Shown: one piece after another, positions 29,373 to 37,933 of the stretch
Position numbering within the stretch: position 1 is the stretch's first letter
Layout of the letters: every line of letters starts with the position of its first letter
NCBI RefSeq assembly: GCF_004923255.1
Contig: NZ_QYRT01000020.1
Span: 1 to 63,877 of the forward strand
Direction of reading: 5' to 3'
Length of the DNA stretch: 63,877 nt
From: Subtercola vilae
GTDB lineage: Bacteria; Actinomycetota; Actinomycetes; Actinomycetales; Microbacteriaceae
Made by a program: the position numbers and the translations under genes
The notes under the pieces: model-generated
Database searches by the model: none
Told to the model about the DNA's origin: nothing
Seen by the model: the letters and a program-made list of their open reading frames with translations, nothing else

Positions 29373-30556
29373 GCATCCTTCCGGCCCAGAACGTCGCGCT
29401 CAGCGACATGAACCTCGATCTCGACCCGAAGCCGTTTGCGTACTTCGGCCGCGGGCGGGTCTTGGAGGTCGGTCGGGTGACCGCCGCTACGGGGGCAACG
29501 AGCGCGCTCATCGTCACCGACGCATTTCTCGCGGCATCGCCGGTCGTGGCAGCCGTTCGCGCGTCACTCGAAGCCGCCGGAATCGCCGTGTCGGTCTACG
29601 GCGGCGTGACCCCGAACCCGACCACCACCTCGGTCGACGAAGGGAGCGATATCGCTCGCGACACCGGTGTCGGCGCCCTGGTGGCGGTCGGCGGAGGCTC
29701 GTCGATGGATGCGGCGAAGGGCATCGCCCTCGGGGCCGTGAATACCAACCGCGGTATCGAACTCGACTACCGCAGTGACTTCGCGGTTGCGGCACTGCCG
29801 ATCGTGGCGGTGCCCACGACGGCCGGCACCGGCGCCGAGGTCAATGCCTTCGGCGTCGTCACCGACGTCGTGCAGCATCGCAAGTTCTACGTGGGCTCGT
29901 CGAGTGCACTCGCGCGTGCAGCTGTGCTCGACCCTGACCTCACGGTGGGCCTGCCCGCCTCGGCGACGGCGGCGACCGGTATGGATGCCCTCACCCACTC
30001 ACTCGAGTCGTACCTGTCACGACAGCCCAACCCCTACAGCGATGGCATCGCTCTGCAGGTCATCTCGACGGTTGCAGAGTTTCTGCCGCGGGCGGTCAGC
30101 GACGGGAGCGACATCGAAGCGCGTTCACAGTTGTTGCTCGCGTCGCACATCGCCGGCGTCGGCTTCTCGCACACGGGCCTGGGGCTGGTGCACGGCATCG
30201 CCCACCCGCTGGGCGGCCGGTTCAACATTCCGCACGGCCTCGCACTCTGCATCGTGATCGAGCGCGTGCTGCGGTTCAACCGCTCGGCGCGCGAAGAACG
30301 GTTGGCCCGTGTGGCTTTCGCCCTGGGCGTGGGCGACAGCCGGGCATCCGTGGCCGAGAACGCCGACGCGGCTATCGCCGCTATCGCATCGTTGGCCCGC
30401 GCGGTGGGCATGACGGCGACGCTGTCGGGATTCGGCGTCACGCAGAAAGATCTTGCATCGCTCGCCGACGACACGCTTGCCGATGCCGTCACCATCAACA
30501 ACCCCATCGAACCCACCGTCGGCGACATCGTCGCGATTCTGGAGGCAGCACTGTGA
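29369..30556 (+). CDS. iron-type (group III) alcohol dehydrogenase
   Basis: The protein has 395 residues. NAD-binding GGGSSMDAAKGIAL and the PTTAGTGAEVN motif are followed by metal ligands in GMDALTHSLE, VHGIAHPLGG and FNIPHGLA. This is the family of 4-hydroxybutyrate, lactaldehyde and methanol dehydrogenases. It overlaps the upstream gene by 4 nt and the next by 4 nt. In this operon it could oxidise or reduce a short-chain alcohol/aldehyde pair. Confidence 0.9.
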   Translation: MSILPAQNVALSDMNLDLDPKPFAYFGRGRVLEVGRVTAATGATSALIVTDAFLAASPVVAAVRASLEAAGIAVSVYGGVTPNPTTTSVDEGSDIARDTGVGALVAVGGGSSMDAAKGIALGAVNTNRGIELDYRSDFAVAALPIVAVPTTAGTGAEVNAFGVVTDVVQHRKFYVGSSSALARAAVLDPDLTVGLPASATAATGMDALTHSLESYLSRQPNPYSDGIALQVISTVAEFLPRAVSDGSDIEARSQLLLASHIAGVGFSHTGLGLVHGIAHPLGGRFNIPHGLALCIVIERVLRFNRSAREERLARVAFALGVGDSRASVAENADAAIAAIASLARAVGMTATLSGFGVTQKDLASLADDTLADAVTINNPIEPTVGDIVAILEAAL

Positions 30557-32049
30557 GCATCGTTTCGGCCAACCCGACTCCCGCCGACGAGCGGGCGCTG
30601 CTCGCGTCGCTGCCTACGGGTCTGCTCATCGACGGTGTCTGGCGCCCGGCCAGCGACGGCGGCACCTTCGACGTGATCGACCCGTCGACCGGTGATGCCT
30701 TGCTCACCATCGCCAGCGCCACACCCGCTGACGGGGCCGCCGCCCTCGATGCGGCTGTCGGTGCGCAACGCCCGTGGGCACGCACAGCCCCTCGGGAGCG
30801 TGCCGAGATTCTGAGGCGCGCATTCGACGCGGTCACGGCGCGTTCCGATGACTTTGCACTGCTGATGACGCTGGAGATGGGCAAGCCACTCGCCGAGTCG
30901 CGCGGCGAAGTCGCCTACGGTGCCGAATTTCTGCGGTGGTTCTCAGAGGAGACTGCTCGAATCGCCGGGCGATTCGCTATGGCGCCCGATGGCAACAGCC
31001 GTCTGCTCGTCATGAAACGGCCGGTGGGCCCCAGCCTGTTCATCACTCCGTGGAACTTTCCGCTCGCGATGGCCACGCGAAAGATTGCTCCGGCGATCGC
31101 CGCCGGCTGCACGATGGTACTGAAACCCGCTGCGCTGACGCCCCTCACCGCCCTGCTGTTCGCTCAGGTGCTCAGCGAAGCGGGCCTGCCCGATGGGGTG
31201 CTGAACGTGATTCAGACGACCCGTGCCGGCGCTGTGACCGGGCCTCTGATTGCAGATTCCCGGCTGCGCAAGCTCTCATTCACCGGCTCGACAGAGGTGG
31301 GCCGACGGCTGATCGCCGACGCGGCACAGCAGGTTCTCCGCGTGTCGATGGAGCTCGGTGGCAACGCGCCGCTCCTGGTCTTCGACGATGCCGACCTCGA
31401 CAAGGCAGTCGACGGTGCCATGCTCGCCAAGCTCCGCAACGGAGGGGAAGCCTGCACGGCGGCGAACCGCATTCTGGTGCAGAGGGGAGTGGCGGGTGAA
31501 TTCTCCCGCCGTCTCACCGAGCGAATGGCGGCGCACACCATCGCGCGGGGCACCGACCCGGCATCGAAGATCGGCCCGCTGGTCGACGAATCCACGCGTC
31601 AGAAGGTGCACGAACTGGTCACCTCTGCTGTCGCCGAGGGGGCGACGCTGGCGCTCGGGGGGCGGGTGGTGCAGGGAGCGGGCTACTTCTATGAGCCGAC
31701 AGTGCTCACTGACGTGCCGGCGGGCGCGCGCATCCTGAGCCAGGAGATCTTCGGCCCGGTTGCACCGATAGTCACGTTCGACACCGAGGAAGAGGCGGTG
31801 CGGCTGGCCAATGACACCGAATTCGGGCTCGTCGCCTACGCGTTCACGCGTGACCTGAACCGTGGGCTTCGGCTCGCCGAAGAGCTCGAGGTGGGCATGT
31901 TCGGCCTGAACACGGGAATCGTGTCGAACCCCGCAGCTCCCTTCGGCGGGGTGAAGCAGTCGGGCACCGGTCGGGAGGGGGGCATCGAGGGCATCGAGGA
32001 GTACCTCGAAACCCGCTACGTCGGGATCGCCGACCCGTATCGGGAGTAG
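30553..32049 (+). CDS. succinate-semialdehyde dehydrogenase-like aldehyde dehydrogenase
   Basis: The protein has 498 residues. ITPWNFPLAMATRKIAPAIAAG binds the cofactor, VSMELGGNAPLLVFDDAD holds the base, and NGGEACTAANRI holds the catalytic Cys. The N-terminal IDGVWRPASDGGTFDVIDP and the C-terminal GVKQSGTGREGG fit the GabD group. It ends the operon and would send a dicarboxylic semialdehyde to the TCA cycle. It starts at ATG/GTG 30553 overlapping the previous stop. Confidence 0.9.
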   Translation: MSIVSANPTPADERALLASLPTGLLIDGVWRPASDGGTFDVIDPSTGDALLTIASATPADGAAALDAAVGAQRPWARTAPRERAEILRRAFDAVTARSDDFALLMTLEMGKPLAESRGEVAYGAEFLRWFSEETARIAGRFAMAPDGNSRLLVMKRPVGPSLFITPWNFPLAMATRKIAPAIAAGCTMVLKPAALTPLTALLFAQVLSEAGLPDGVLNVIQTTRAGAVTGPLIADSRLRKLSFTGSTEVGRRLIADAAQQVLRVSMELGGNAPLLVFDDADLDKAVDGAMLAKLRNGGEACTAANRILVQRGVAGEFSRRLTERMAAHTIARGTDPASKIGPLVDESTRQKVHELVTSAVAEGATLALGGRVVQGAGYFYEPTVLTDVPAGARILSQEIFGPVAPIVTFDTEEEAVRLANDTEFGLVAYAFTRDLNRGLRLAEELEVGMFGLNTGIVSNPAAPFGGVKQSGTGREGGIEGIEEYLETRYVGIADPYRE

Positions 32050-32063
32050 AGAGGGGTGGAATT

Positions 32064-32085
32064 GCGGAACAAGGTGGGGTTCCGC
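32064..32085 (+). terminator. possible terminator of the fae-like operon
   Basis: The 7-bp arms GCGGAAC and GTTCCGC enclose an 8-nt loop, 15 nt after the last dehydrogenase gene. No T-tract follows, so this may be only an attenuating hairpin. Confidence 0.4.
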
Positions 32086-32120
32086 TCCGCCCGGTCGCTT
32101 CTGCGTGACACAGTGGGCTC

Positions 32121-32918
32121 GTGGATTATGACAACGCGATCGAGCAACTAGTCGAATGGGCGCTGAAGAACGCCGTTGTGCGCGGCGTGATTCTGACGGG
32201 CTCGGGATCGACCGGAGAGACGCATCCGTTATCTGACCGCGACGTGGAGATTTACACAACAGATCCTGCGACGCTTCTTTCGGATGACTCCTGGTGGGCT
32301 CGTCTGGGAGAGGTTCTCGTCGTCGAGCGTCTTGACATGCCTGGCTGGCACCCGTCGCGTCTCGTCTACTACGTCGGCGGAAAGCTCGACCTGACCGTCA
32401 TTCCCGCCGCTGCCATCAGCGAAGTGCCACGGCAGCGCCCATTCACCGTTCTTCTTGACAAAGACAACGCGGCGGCGCACCGTGAGCCAGATGAGGTGAT
32501 CGGTCTCCACCCGAGTGAATCAGATTTCGACGAACGACTGAATTGGGCGTACGCGGCTGCACTCATGTGCGCGAAAGCCATCGCCCGAGATGAGCCGTGG
32601 TCGAGCAAGATTCGTGATCGCGACCTCAAACACTCACTGCTTGTCATGATCGAGTGGGATCATCGCGCTCGGTATGGGCTCGAGTTCGACGTTCGTTTTC
32701 TCGGGTCGGGCATGAGGCAGTGGATGGATCGCGGTGTTCAGGATGCTCTCGAGAAATGCTGGGCCCGCTTCGACTCAGACGACTCGGAGAGAGCACTTCT
32801 CGCTACAGTGGCCCTCTTCGCTGCGCTGAGTACTCGTGTGGCTGTCACGCTCAGATTCGCGCCGTTCGATCACGAACGCGTCAGTGCCGAAATCGCAGCT
32901 GTTCTTTCGTCGCGTTAG
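32121..32918 (+). CDS. aminoglycoside 6-adenylyltransferase-like nucleotidyltransferase
   Basis: The protein has 265 residues. GSGSTGETHPLSDRDVEIY gives the GS-x-DxD nucleotidyltransferase motif of the ANT(6)/AadE group, followed by LDLTVIP with a third acidic residue and a helical C-terminal half (MCAKAIARDEPWSSKIRD). Such enzymes can adenylate streptomycin, but many chromosomal relatives do not. Fewer GC-ending codons than neighbours hint at a separate history. GTG 32121 is the start. Resistance is not shown. Confidence 0.8.
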   Translation: MDYDNAIEQLVEWALKNAVVRGVILTGSGSTGETHPLSDRDVEIYTTDPATLLSDDSWWARLGEVLVVERLDMPGWHPSRLVYYVGGKLDLTVIPAAAISEVPRQRPFTVLLDKDNAAAHREPDEVIGLHPSESDFDERLNWAYAAALMCAKAIARDEPWSSKIRDRDLKHSLLVMIEWDHRARYGLEFDVRFLGSGMRQWMDRGVQDALEKCWARFDSDDSERALLATVALFAALSTRVAVTLRFAPFDHERVSAEIAAVLSSR

Positions 32919-33056
32919 CCGTCATCGCAATAGTCGGCATGGTGAGCCCATGCTCCTCGATGCCACCATCGAGGCGGTACTCGCCGTTCGCGACCGTTTC
33001 GATCCAGTCGATCGATTTCACACCGCTATCGTGCACCCTGAGGGTAAGTTGAGTCC

Positions 33057-33275
33057 ATGAATTCACGCGTTGGTCGAATGGTTCTGGTGGTTGTCGGCGT
33101 GATCGCTCTCGTCGTGGGCGTGGTGTTCGCGGGGCAGGGTGCCAACCTGATCCCCGGCAGCTCGATGACCGGTGACCGCATGTGGCTGTACATCGGTGTC
33201 GTTGTTGCCGTGGTCGGCATCGTACTGATTGTGCTCGGCCTCCGGCGACCGGGTCGAGGTCACACGAACGTCTGA
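33057..33275 (+). CDS. small two-helix membrane protein
   Basis: A 72-residue protein with two predicted membrane helices (about 8-26 and 43-62) and a short polar loop carrying SSMTGDR. The C-terminus is basic (RRPGRGHTNV). It starts at ATG 33057. I do not recognise a family. The codon pattern is like its neighbours. The 138 nt before it have coding-like reading on both strands but no gene I can support. Confidence 0.65.
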   Translation: MNSRVGRMVLVVVGVIALVVGVVFAGQGANLIPGSSMTGDRMWLYIGVVVAVVGIVLIVLGLRRPGRGHTNV

Positions 33276-33342
33276 GAAGGTGACGGTGACGCTGACGGTG
33301 TGCAGCTGCGTAATTTCGGCATGATCGTCACTGGTCGATACG

Positions 33343-34197
33343 TCACTCGAGCGCGGCCGACTGGTGCAGTTGAAGCGCTCCGATGACGCTCAGAAGGTGC
33401 AGGCGTTCGTAGCTGTCTGTGCCCGGTTTCGCGGTGAAGATCAAGAGGCACTGTTCTTGGTCGGGGTCGAGCAACACCTGGCAGTTGAGGCTGAGCTCGC
33501 CGACTTCCGGATGCACAAACCACTTGTCATCGGAATGCAGGAGCCCGACTTCGTGGTCAGCCCAGATGGCCGCAAATTCGGGGCTCTGCTCGGTCAGCCG
33601 TCGCGCAAGAGCTGCCGCGCGCGAGGTCGACCCCTGCTGCGTGACGACGCCGCGGTGTTGGGCAACGAAGACGCGGCCGAGGCGTTCATGATCGCGTTCG
33701 GGGTAGATCTGGCGGCTCTCGGGTTCGGTGAACCAACGGTAGAGATTGCTTCGCCGATCACCGTGGAACTGCGTCTGTTCGCCGAGCAGCGCAACGGCCA
33801 ACGGGGTCTGCGCGAGCGTCTCACCCATGCTGTTCATGACCTGTGCAGGCGTATCGTGAAGCCGGTCGAGCACGCGCATCAAGCCGGGATTGATGTGATC
33901 GCCCCGCTGGGCACGTGTCGGCGTCGTGTGGCCGGTCAGGTGAAACAGGTGATCGCGTTCGGTGAGCGACAGGCGAAGTGCCCGCGCAATCGCTCCGACC
34001 ATCTGCTCTGAGGGCGCGGGGGCGTTGCTTCGCTCGAGGCGGGCGTAATAGTCGGTCGACATGCCCGCAAGCTCGGCGACCTCTTCTCGTCGCAATCCGT
34101 TGGCTCGTCTTCTGGGCCCCCGCGACAATCCGACGTCTTCTGGTTGCAGCGCCTCTCTGCGCGTACGCAGAAAACTGGCCAATTCGGGGCTATTCAC
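33343..34197 (-). CDS. XRE-family regulator with MmyB-like ligand domain
   Basis: About 284 residues. The N-terminal helix-turn-helix has LRREEVAELAGMSTDYYARLERSNAPAPSEQM. The remainder matches the MmyB-like domain found in many actinobacterial regulators, thought to bind a fatty-acid-like ligand. GTG 34197 (NSPELASF) is the usual family start; 34233 is an upstream alternative. It is divergent from an SDR gene, a common pairing in which it represses the dehydrogenase. Confidence 0.88.
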   Translation of the reverse strand: MNSPELASFLRTRREALQPEDVGLSRGPRRRANGLRREEVAELAGMSTDYYARLERSNAPAPSEQMVGAIARALRLSLTERDHLFHLTGHTTPTRAQRGDHINPGLMRVLDRLHDTPAQVMNSMGETLAQTPLAVALLGEQTQFHGDRRSNLYRWFTEPESRQIYPERDHERLGRVFVAQHRGVVTQQGSTSRAAALARRLTEQSPEFAAIWADHEVGLLHSDDKWFVHPEVGELSLNCQVLLDPDQEQCLLIFTAKPGTDSYERLHLLSVIGALQLHQSAALE

Positions 34198-34338
34198 ACC
34201 TTGAGTCTCACAGAACAAGCGGTTCTGAGCCACGACTTCTCATTCAGTGGATAAGCGCGTCCTTGTTCGCTCATTTCACTTGCGTTGTAGTGGAGTCATC
34301 AACAAATGGACCACAACGATCTGAACGGCGTACATCTC

Positions 34339-35082
34339 ATGAAACTCACCGCAAACACCATCTTCATACCCGGTGCCACCTCTGGCATCGGCCTCGGACT
34401 CGCTCTGCGTTTTCACCGAGCGGGAAACACCGTCATCATCGGCGGTCGTAGGCAAGCGCTTCTCGAGCAGATCGCTCGGGAGAACCCGGGCATCCATACC
34501 GTCGTCATCGATACAGCCGATGCGTCATCGATCACCTCCACTGCAGCTGACGTTCAGAAGCGGTTTCCGCAGACGAACGTCGTGATCACCGTTGCCGGCA
34601 TCATGCTGCCCGAAAACCTGAACACCGCCGATTTTCTCGCGACTGCCGAGAGCACGGTGCACACCAACCTGTTGGGCCCCATCCGCCTGATCGCCGCGTT
34701 CACCGAGTTTCTGGCCGGCCAAGACGAGGCAACGATCATGACAGTGTCATCCGGACTCGCGTTCGTGCCGTTGCCTTTCACGCCCACCTACAGCGCAACG
34801 AAAGCGGCCATCCACTCGTTCACACAGAGCCTTCGGGTGCAGCTGGCCGCAACCAGCATTCAGGTGATTGAGCTCGTGCCACCCGCCGTTCAAACCGCCC
34901 TGATGGGTCAAGAAGAGTCGGCAAACGCAATGCCTCTGAACGACTTTCTCACCGAAGTCATGGCGATTCTCGAGGCGCAACCAGAAGCCGACGAGATTCT
35001 CGTGGAGAACGTCAATTTTCTGCGTTTCGCAGAGGCTCGTGGGTCTCACGACGAGGTTCTCAGCCTGCTCTCCGGTCACTGA
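34339..35082 (+). CDS. short-chain dehydrogenase, DltE-like
   Basis: About 247 residues. The cofactor motif is PGATSGIGLGLAL, the catalytic Ser lies in TVSSGLAFV, and Tyr/Lys in YSATKAAIHSF. The opening MKLTANTIF is the normal start of DltE-like oxidoreductases. ATG 34306 would add 11 residues and sits about 15 nt behind GGAG. The divergent XRE gene probably regulates it. The substrate is unknown. Confidence 0.87.
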   Translation: MKLTANTIFIPGATSGIGLGLALRFHRAGNTVIIGGRRQALLEQIARENPGIHTVVIDTADASSITSTAADVQKRFPQTNVVITVAGIMLPENLNTADFLATAESTVHTNLLGPIRLIAAFTEFLAGQDEATIMTVSSGLAFVPLPFTPTYSATKAAIHSFTQSLRVQLAATSIQVIELVPPAVQTALMGQEESANAMPLNDFLTEVMAILEAQPEADEILVENVNFLRFAEARGSHDEVLSLLSGH

Positions 35083-35133
35083 GCCGGCACGCCGCAGGCA
35101 CGCCACGGTAACGTCACAGTCACGTCGCAGGGT

Positions 35134-37077
35134 TCACGCTTCTGCGGCGCGACTGTCGACGGCGTCGAGTGAGATCTCCTCTGAATCGAGTGCGGCACGC
35201 AGCACGTCAATCGTTTCGGAGGAGAATGCTCCGCGCTCGTAAGCATCACGAAGGGCGTCGCGTTCGGCGACGAGTTGCACGCGGCGCAGCTGCTGAAACT
35301 GCACGACCTCGTTCGCTTCGTCAGAGAGATCGGCATTCGCCCAGACCTCGAGGCGGCCCATCCACATCTCGGCTTGTGCGTTCACCTCGTGCAGCACGCC
35401 CTCCTGAAGGGGGGTTCCGGATGCTTCGGCGGCGGTGACAGCGGACGCGACGGCTGTGTCGCCGGCGTCTTTCATGAGCTTACGCAATTCATACAGCTCG
35501 GCCCGCTCGCTTCCGGGCGCATCTTTCGCGGGCCGCAGTCGGCGAACAACCGGCGGCAGCAGAAGGCCCTGGGCCACCAGTGTGACGATAGCAACGGCGA
35601 ACGCGATGAGTACCAGGGATTCACGCATGGGCTGGCCGTCAGGGATGGTCTGCACGGCCGCCACGGTCACCACACCGCGCATGCCGGAAAGCCCGAGAAC
35701 AACCCCGTCGCGCCAGCCGAGTGCCTGGTCGCGCTCTGCGGTGAGGTCGTTGTTCTGTTGGTCGAGGCGCTTTCGAAAGTTCTGAAAGGTCGTGGAGAAG
35801 CGCGCCCGCGCGGTCGCGTCGATTTCGACGGGCACTGGCGGGGGATTCTTCTCGAGTTCTGCCAGCTGGGCGACGATACGATCTCGGGCCGAGCTGTCTT
35901 TCTTCGTGACAAGGCCGAATCGTGCGCGAACGCCGCGCGTGAAGCTCCGAAAGGGGGACTGCGTGATGCCGAGCTGCCTGAAGTTCGCGGCACGCCGCTG
36001 AAAGTCCTCCTCGGTCACATCGTCGAAACGCCCCTTGGTCTGATCTGCCCGCGCAACACGCTTTCGGTACCGCTTGCGAATCGTGGAGAGCAGTGGTGGC
36101 ATTGCGGCGAAGCGTACGCCGATGAGCAGCACGATCACGAGCCCGGCAACCCCCAGGGTGCCGAACAGTTCGTTCGAACCCGCCACGGCATTGACGATGG
36201 GCCAGAGCTGAAAACCCATGAAGAGAAACACCGCGTTCTCGACCAGCAGCGTGACGATACGCCAGGTACCCGATTCTGCGAGCCGGAAGGAGGCGCGAAT
36301 GCGGTACGCCCCCTGGTTGCCGACCAGGATTCCCGCGACAACCACTGCAACGACTCCTGAAGCGTGGCAGAACTCACCGGCGAGGTAGGCCACGAAGGGT
36401 ATGACGAGCGAGATGGCAGCATCGAGAACCGGATCGGTGATGCGGCGGCGAAGCGCCACAGCAACGGCCCCGAGAATGCCGCCGATCAGCACAGCGCCGA
36501 CAACGGCCCAGATGAACGTGATCGTGATCATCCAGCCGCTCGGCGACGCCACCGTCGTGGTCACGATCGCAAGCATGGTCGACAGCAGCACGAGTGCGGT
36601 CGCGTCGTTGACGAGCCCCTCGCCTTCGAGAATCGTGACGATGCGCGGGGGCAACCCCAGGCGCTTGCCCAAACTTGTGGCGGCGACCGCATCGGGAGGT
36701 GCGACGACCGCCCCCAATGCAATCGCGAGTGCCAGGGGAACGGTCATCCAGAGCAGGTGAACCAGCACTCCGACCAGCACGGCCGACACCACAACCAGCA
36801 CAATGGCGAGAAACCCGATCACCCGAAGGTTCCGGCGGAAGTCGACGAACGGCACTTGCCTGGCCGCCGCATACAGAAGCGGTGGCAGGATCACGGTCAA
36901 GACGAGAGAGGGTTCGACCTCGAAGTGGGGAATCGCGGGAACGGCACCCACTCCGACCCCGACAACGGTGAGTGCCAGTGGGGCAGCGACCCCGATGCGG
37001 CTCGCGAAAAACGAGACGACTCCGATGACCAGCACCACACCGATCACCACAAGCGTGACCAGCTCAGTGCTCTCCAT
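35134..37077 (-). CDS. Na+/H+ antiporter, CPA1 family
   Basis: The protein has 647 residues. About 12 membrane helices (1-410) contain the ion-binding ND motif GEGLVNDATALVLLS and the preceding VVAPPDAVAATSLG segment. A cytoplasmic C-terminal domain of roughly 240 residues is mostly helical and charged. An extra membrane pair with LGLSGMRGVVTVAAVQTIPDG lies after a helical insert, as in NhaP/YjcE relatives. It exports Na+ or K+ in exchange for protons. Confidence 0.9.
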   Translation of the reverse strand: MESTELVTLVVIGVVLVIGVVSFFASRIGVAAPLALTVVGVGVGAVPAIPHFEVEPSLVLTVILPPLLYAAARQVPFVDFRRNLRVIGFLAIVLVVVSAVLVGVLVHLLWMTVPLALAIALGAVVAPPDAVAATSLGKRLGLPPRIVTILEGEGLVNDATALVLLSTMLAIVTTTVASPSGWMITITFIWAVVGAVLIGGILGAVAVALRRRITDPVLDAAISLVIPFVAYLAGEFCHASGVVAVVVAGILVGNQGAYRIRASFRLAESGTWRIVTLLVENAVFLFMGFQLWPIVNAVAGSNELFGTLGVAGLVIVLLIGVRFAAMPPLLSTIRKRYRKRVARADQTKGRFDDVTEEDFQRRAANFRQLGITQSPFRSFTRGVRARFGLVTKKDSSARDRIVAQLAELEKNPPPVPVEIDATARARFSTTFQNFRKRLDQQNNDLTAERDQALGWRDGVVLGLSGMRGVVTVAAVQTIPDGQPMRESLVLIAFAVAIVTLVAQGLLLPPVVRRLRPAKDAPGSERAELYELRKLMKDAGDTAVASAVTAAEASGTPLQEGVLHEVNAQAEMWMGRLEVWANADLSDEANEVVQFQQLRRVQLVAERDALRDAYERGAFSSETIDVLRAALDSEEISLDAVDSRAAEA

Positions 37078-37109
37078 GGCCTCAGGTTACCTGAGCGCAC
37101 AAACGCACA

Positions 37110-37145
37110 GTCCCAGTGCTCGGTCGGTGGGACCGGCACTGGGAC
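37110..37145 (-). terminator. terminator of the Frc-like sugar operon
   Basis: The outer arms GTCCCAGTGC and GCACTGGGAC (10 bp, perfect) and the inner arms CGGTC and GACCG (5 bp) form one long hairpin. It is downstream of the minus-strand importer genes and upstream of the antiporter gene start, so it separates the two units. Confidence 0.8.
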
Positions 37146-37174
37146 CGTTGGTTTGGTTGCGGGATGCCCGGGGC

Positions 37175-37933
37175 TCAGACCAGCAGGCCCGTGATGGTGC
37201 CCAGAAGGGTGTCGACATCGAAGTCTGAGGTGGGGGCATCCTTCACGATCTTGCCGAGTCGCAGAACCACGATGCGGTCGGTCACTTCGAGAATGTGCGG
37301 CAGGGTGTGCGAGATGAAAATCACGCCGAGCCCTTTGGCCTTGGCCGCACGGATGACCTGCAGCACCTCTTTCGACTGACGTGCACCGAGGTGGTTCGTG
37401 GGCTCGTCGAGGATGATGACCTTGCGAGCCCACGACACCGTGCGCCCGATCGCGACGGCCTGGCGCTGACCACCCGAGAGCTGCGATACGGGTCGGTTCG
37501 ACGCGGGCACGGCGATGCCGACACGTTCGAGGTCGGCGTGGGCCTCGGCATCCATTTTCTTCTGGGCAAGAAATCCGAGTTTGCCCAGCAGCCCGGGGCT
37601 CACGATCTCGCGGCCGAGAAACACGTTCGCGCTCACCGAGAGGTGCGGCGCGAGGCTCGATTCCTGATAGAGGGTTTCGACGCCGGCCTGCAGTGCTTCG
37701 TGCGGGCTGGCCCAGTGTCGCTCGATTCCGTCGAGAAAGATCTGGCCGCTGTCGGGGCGGTGTGCACCTGCGAGTGCTTTGACGAGCGTCGACTTGCCGG
37801 CACCGTTGTCGCCGACCAGGCCGACAACTTCACCGGCTCGTACGGCGAGGCTGGCGTTGTCGAGCGCGATCACGCTGCCGTAGCTCTTGGAGATGTTGCG
37901 TACTTCGTAGAGGGGAGCGCTGGTGTCGGTCAT
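37175..37933 (-). CDS. sugar ABC importer ATPase, FrcA-like (single domain)
   Basis: The protein has 252 residues. Walker A GDNGAGKSTLVKAL, signature QLSGGQRQAV and Walker B VIILDEPTNHLG are intact. Unlike RbsA/MglA it has one ABC domain, as in FrcA of the fructose/mannose/ribose transporter. It must act as a homodimer. It overlaps the permease gene by 4 nt. Confidence 0.9.
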   Translation of the reverse strand: MTDTSAPLYEVRNISKSYGSVIALDNASLAVRAGEVVGLVGDNGAGKSTLVKALAGAHRPDSGQIFLDGIERHWASPHEALQAGVETLYQESSLAPHLSVSANVFLGREIVSPGLLGKLGFLAQKKMDAEAHADLERVGIAVPASNRPVSQLSGGQRQAVAIGRTVSWARKVIILDEPTNHLGARQSKEVLQVIRAAKAKGLGVIFISHTLPHILEVTDRIVVLRLGKIVKDAPTSDFDVDTLLGTITGLLV

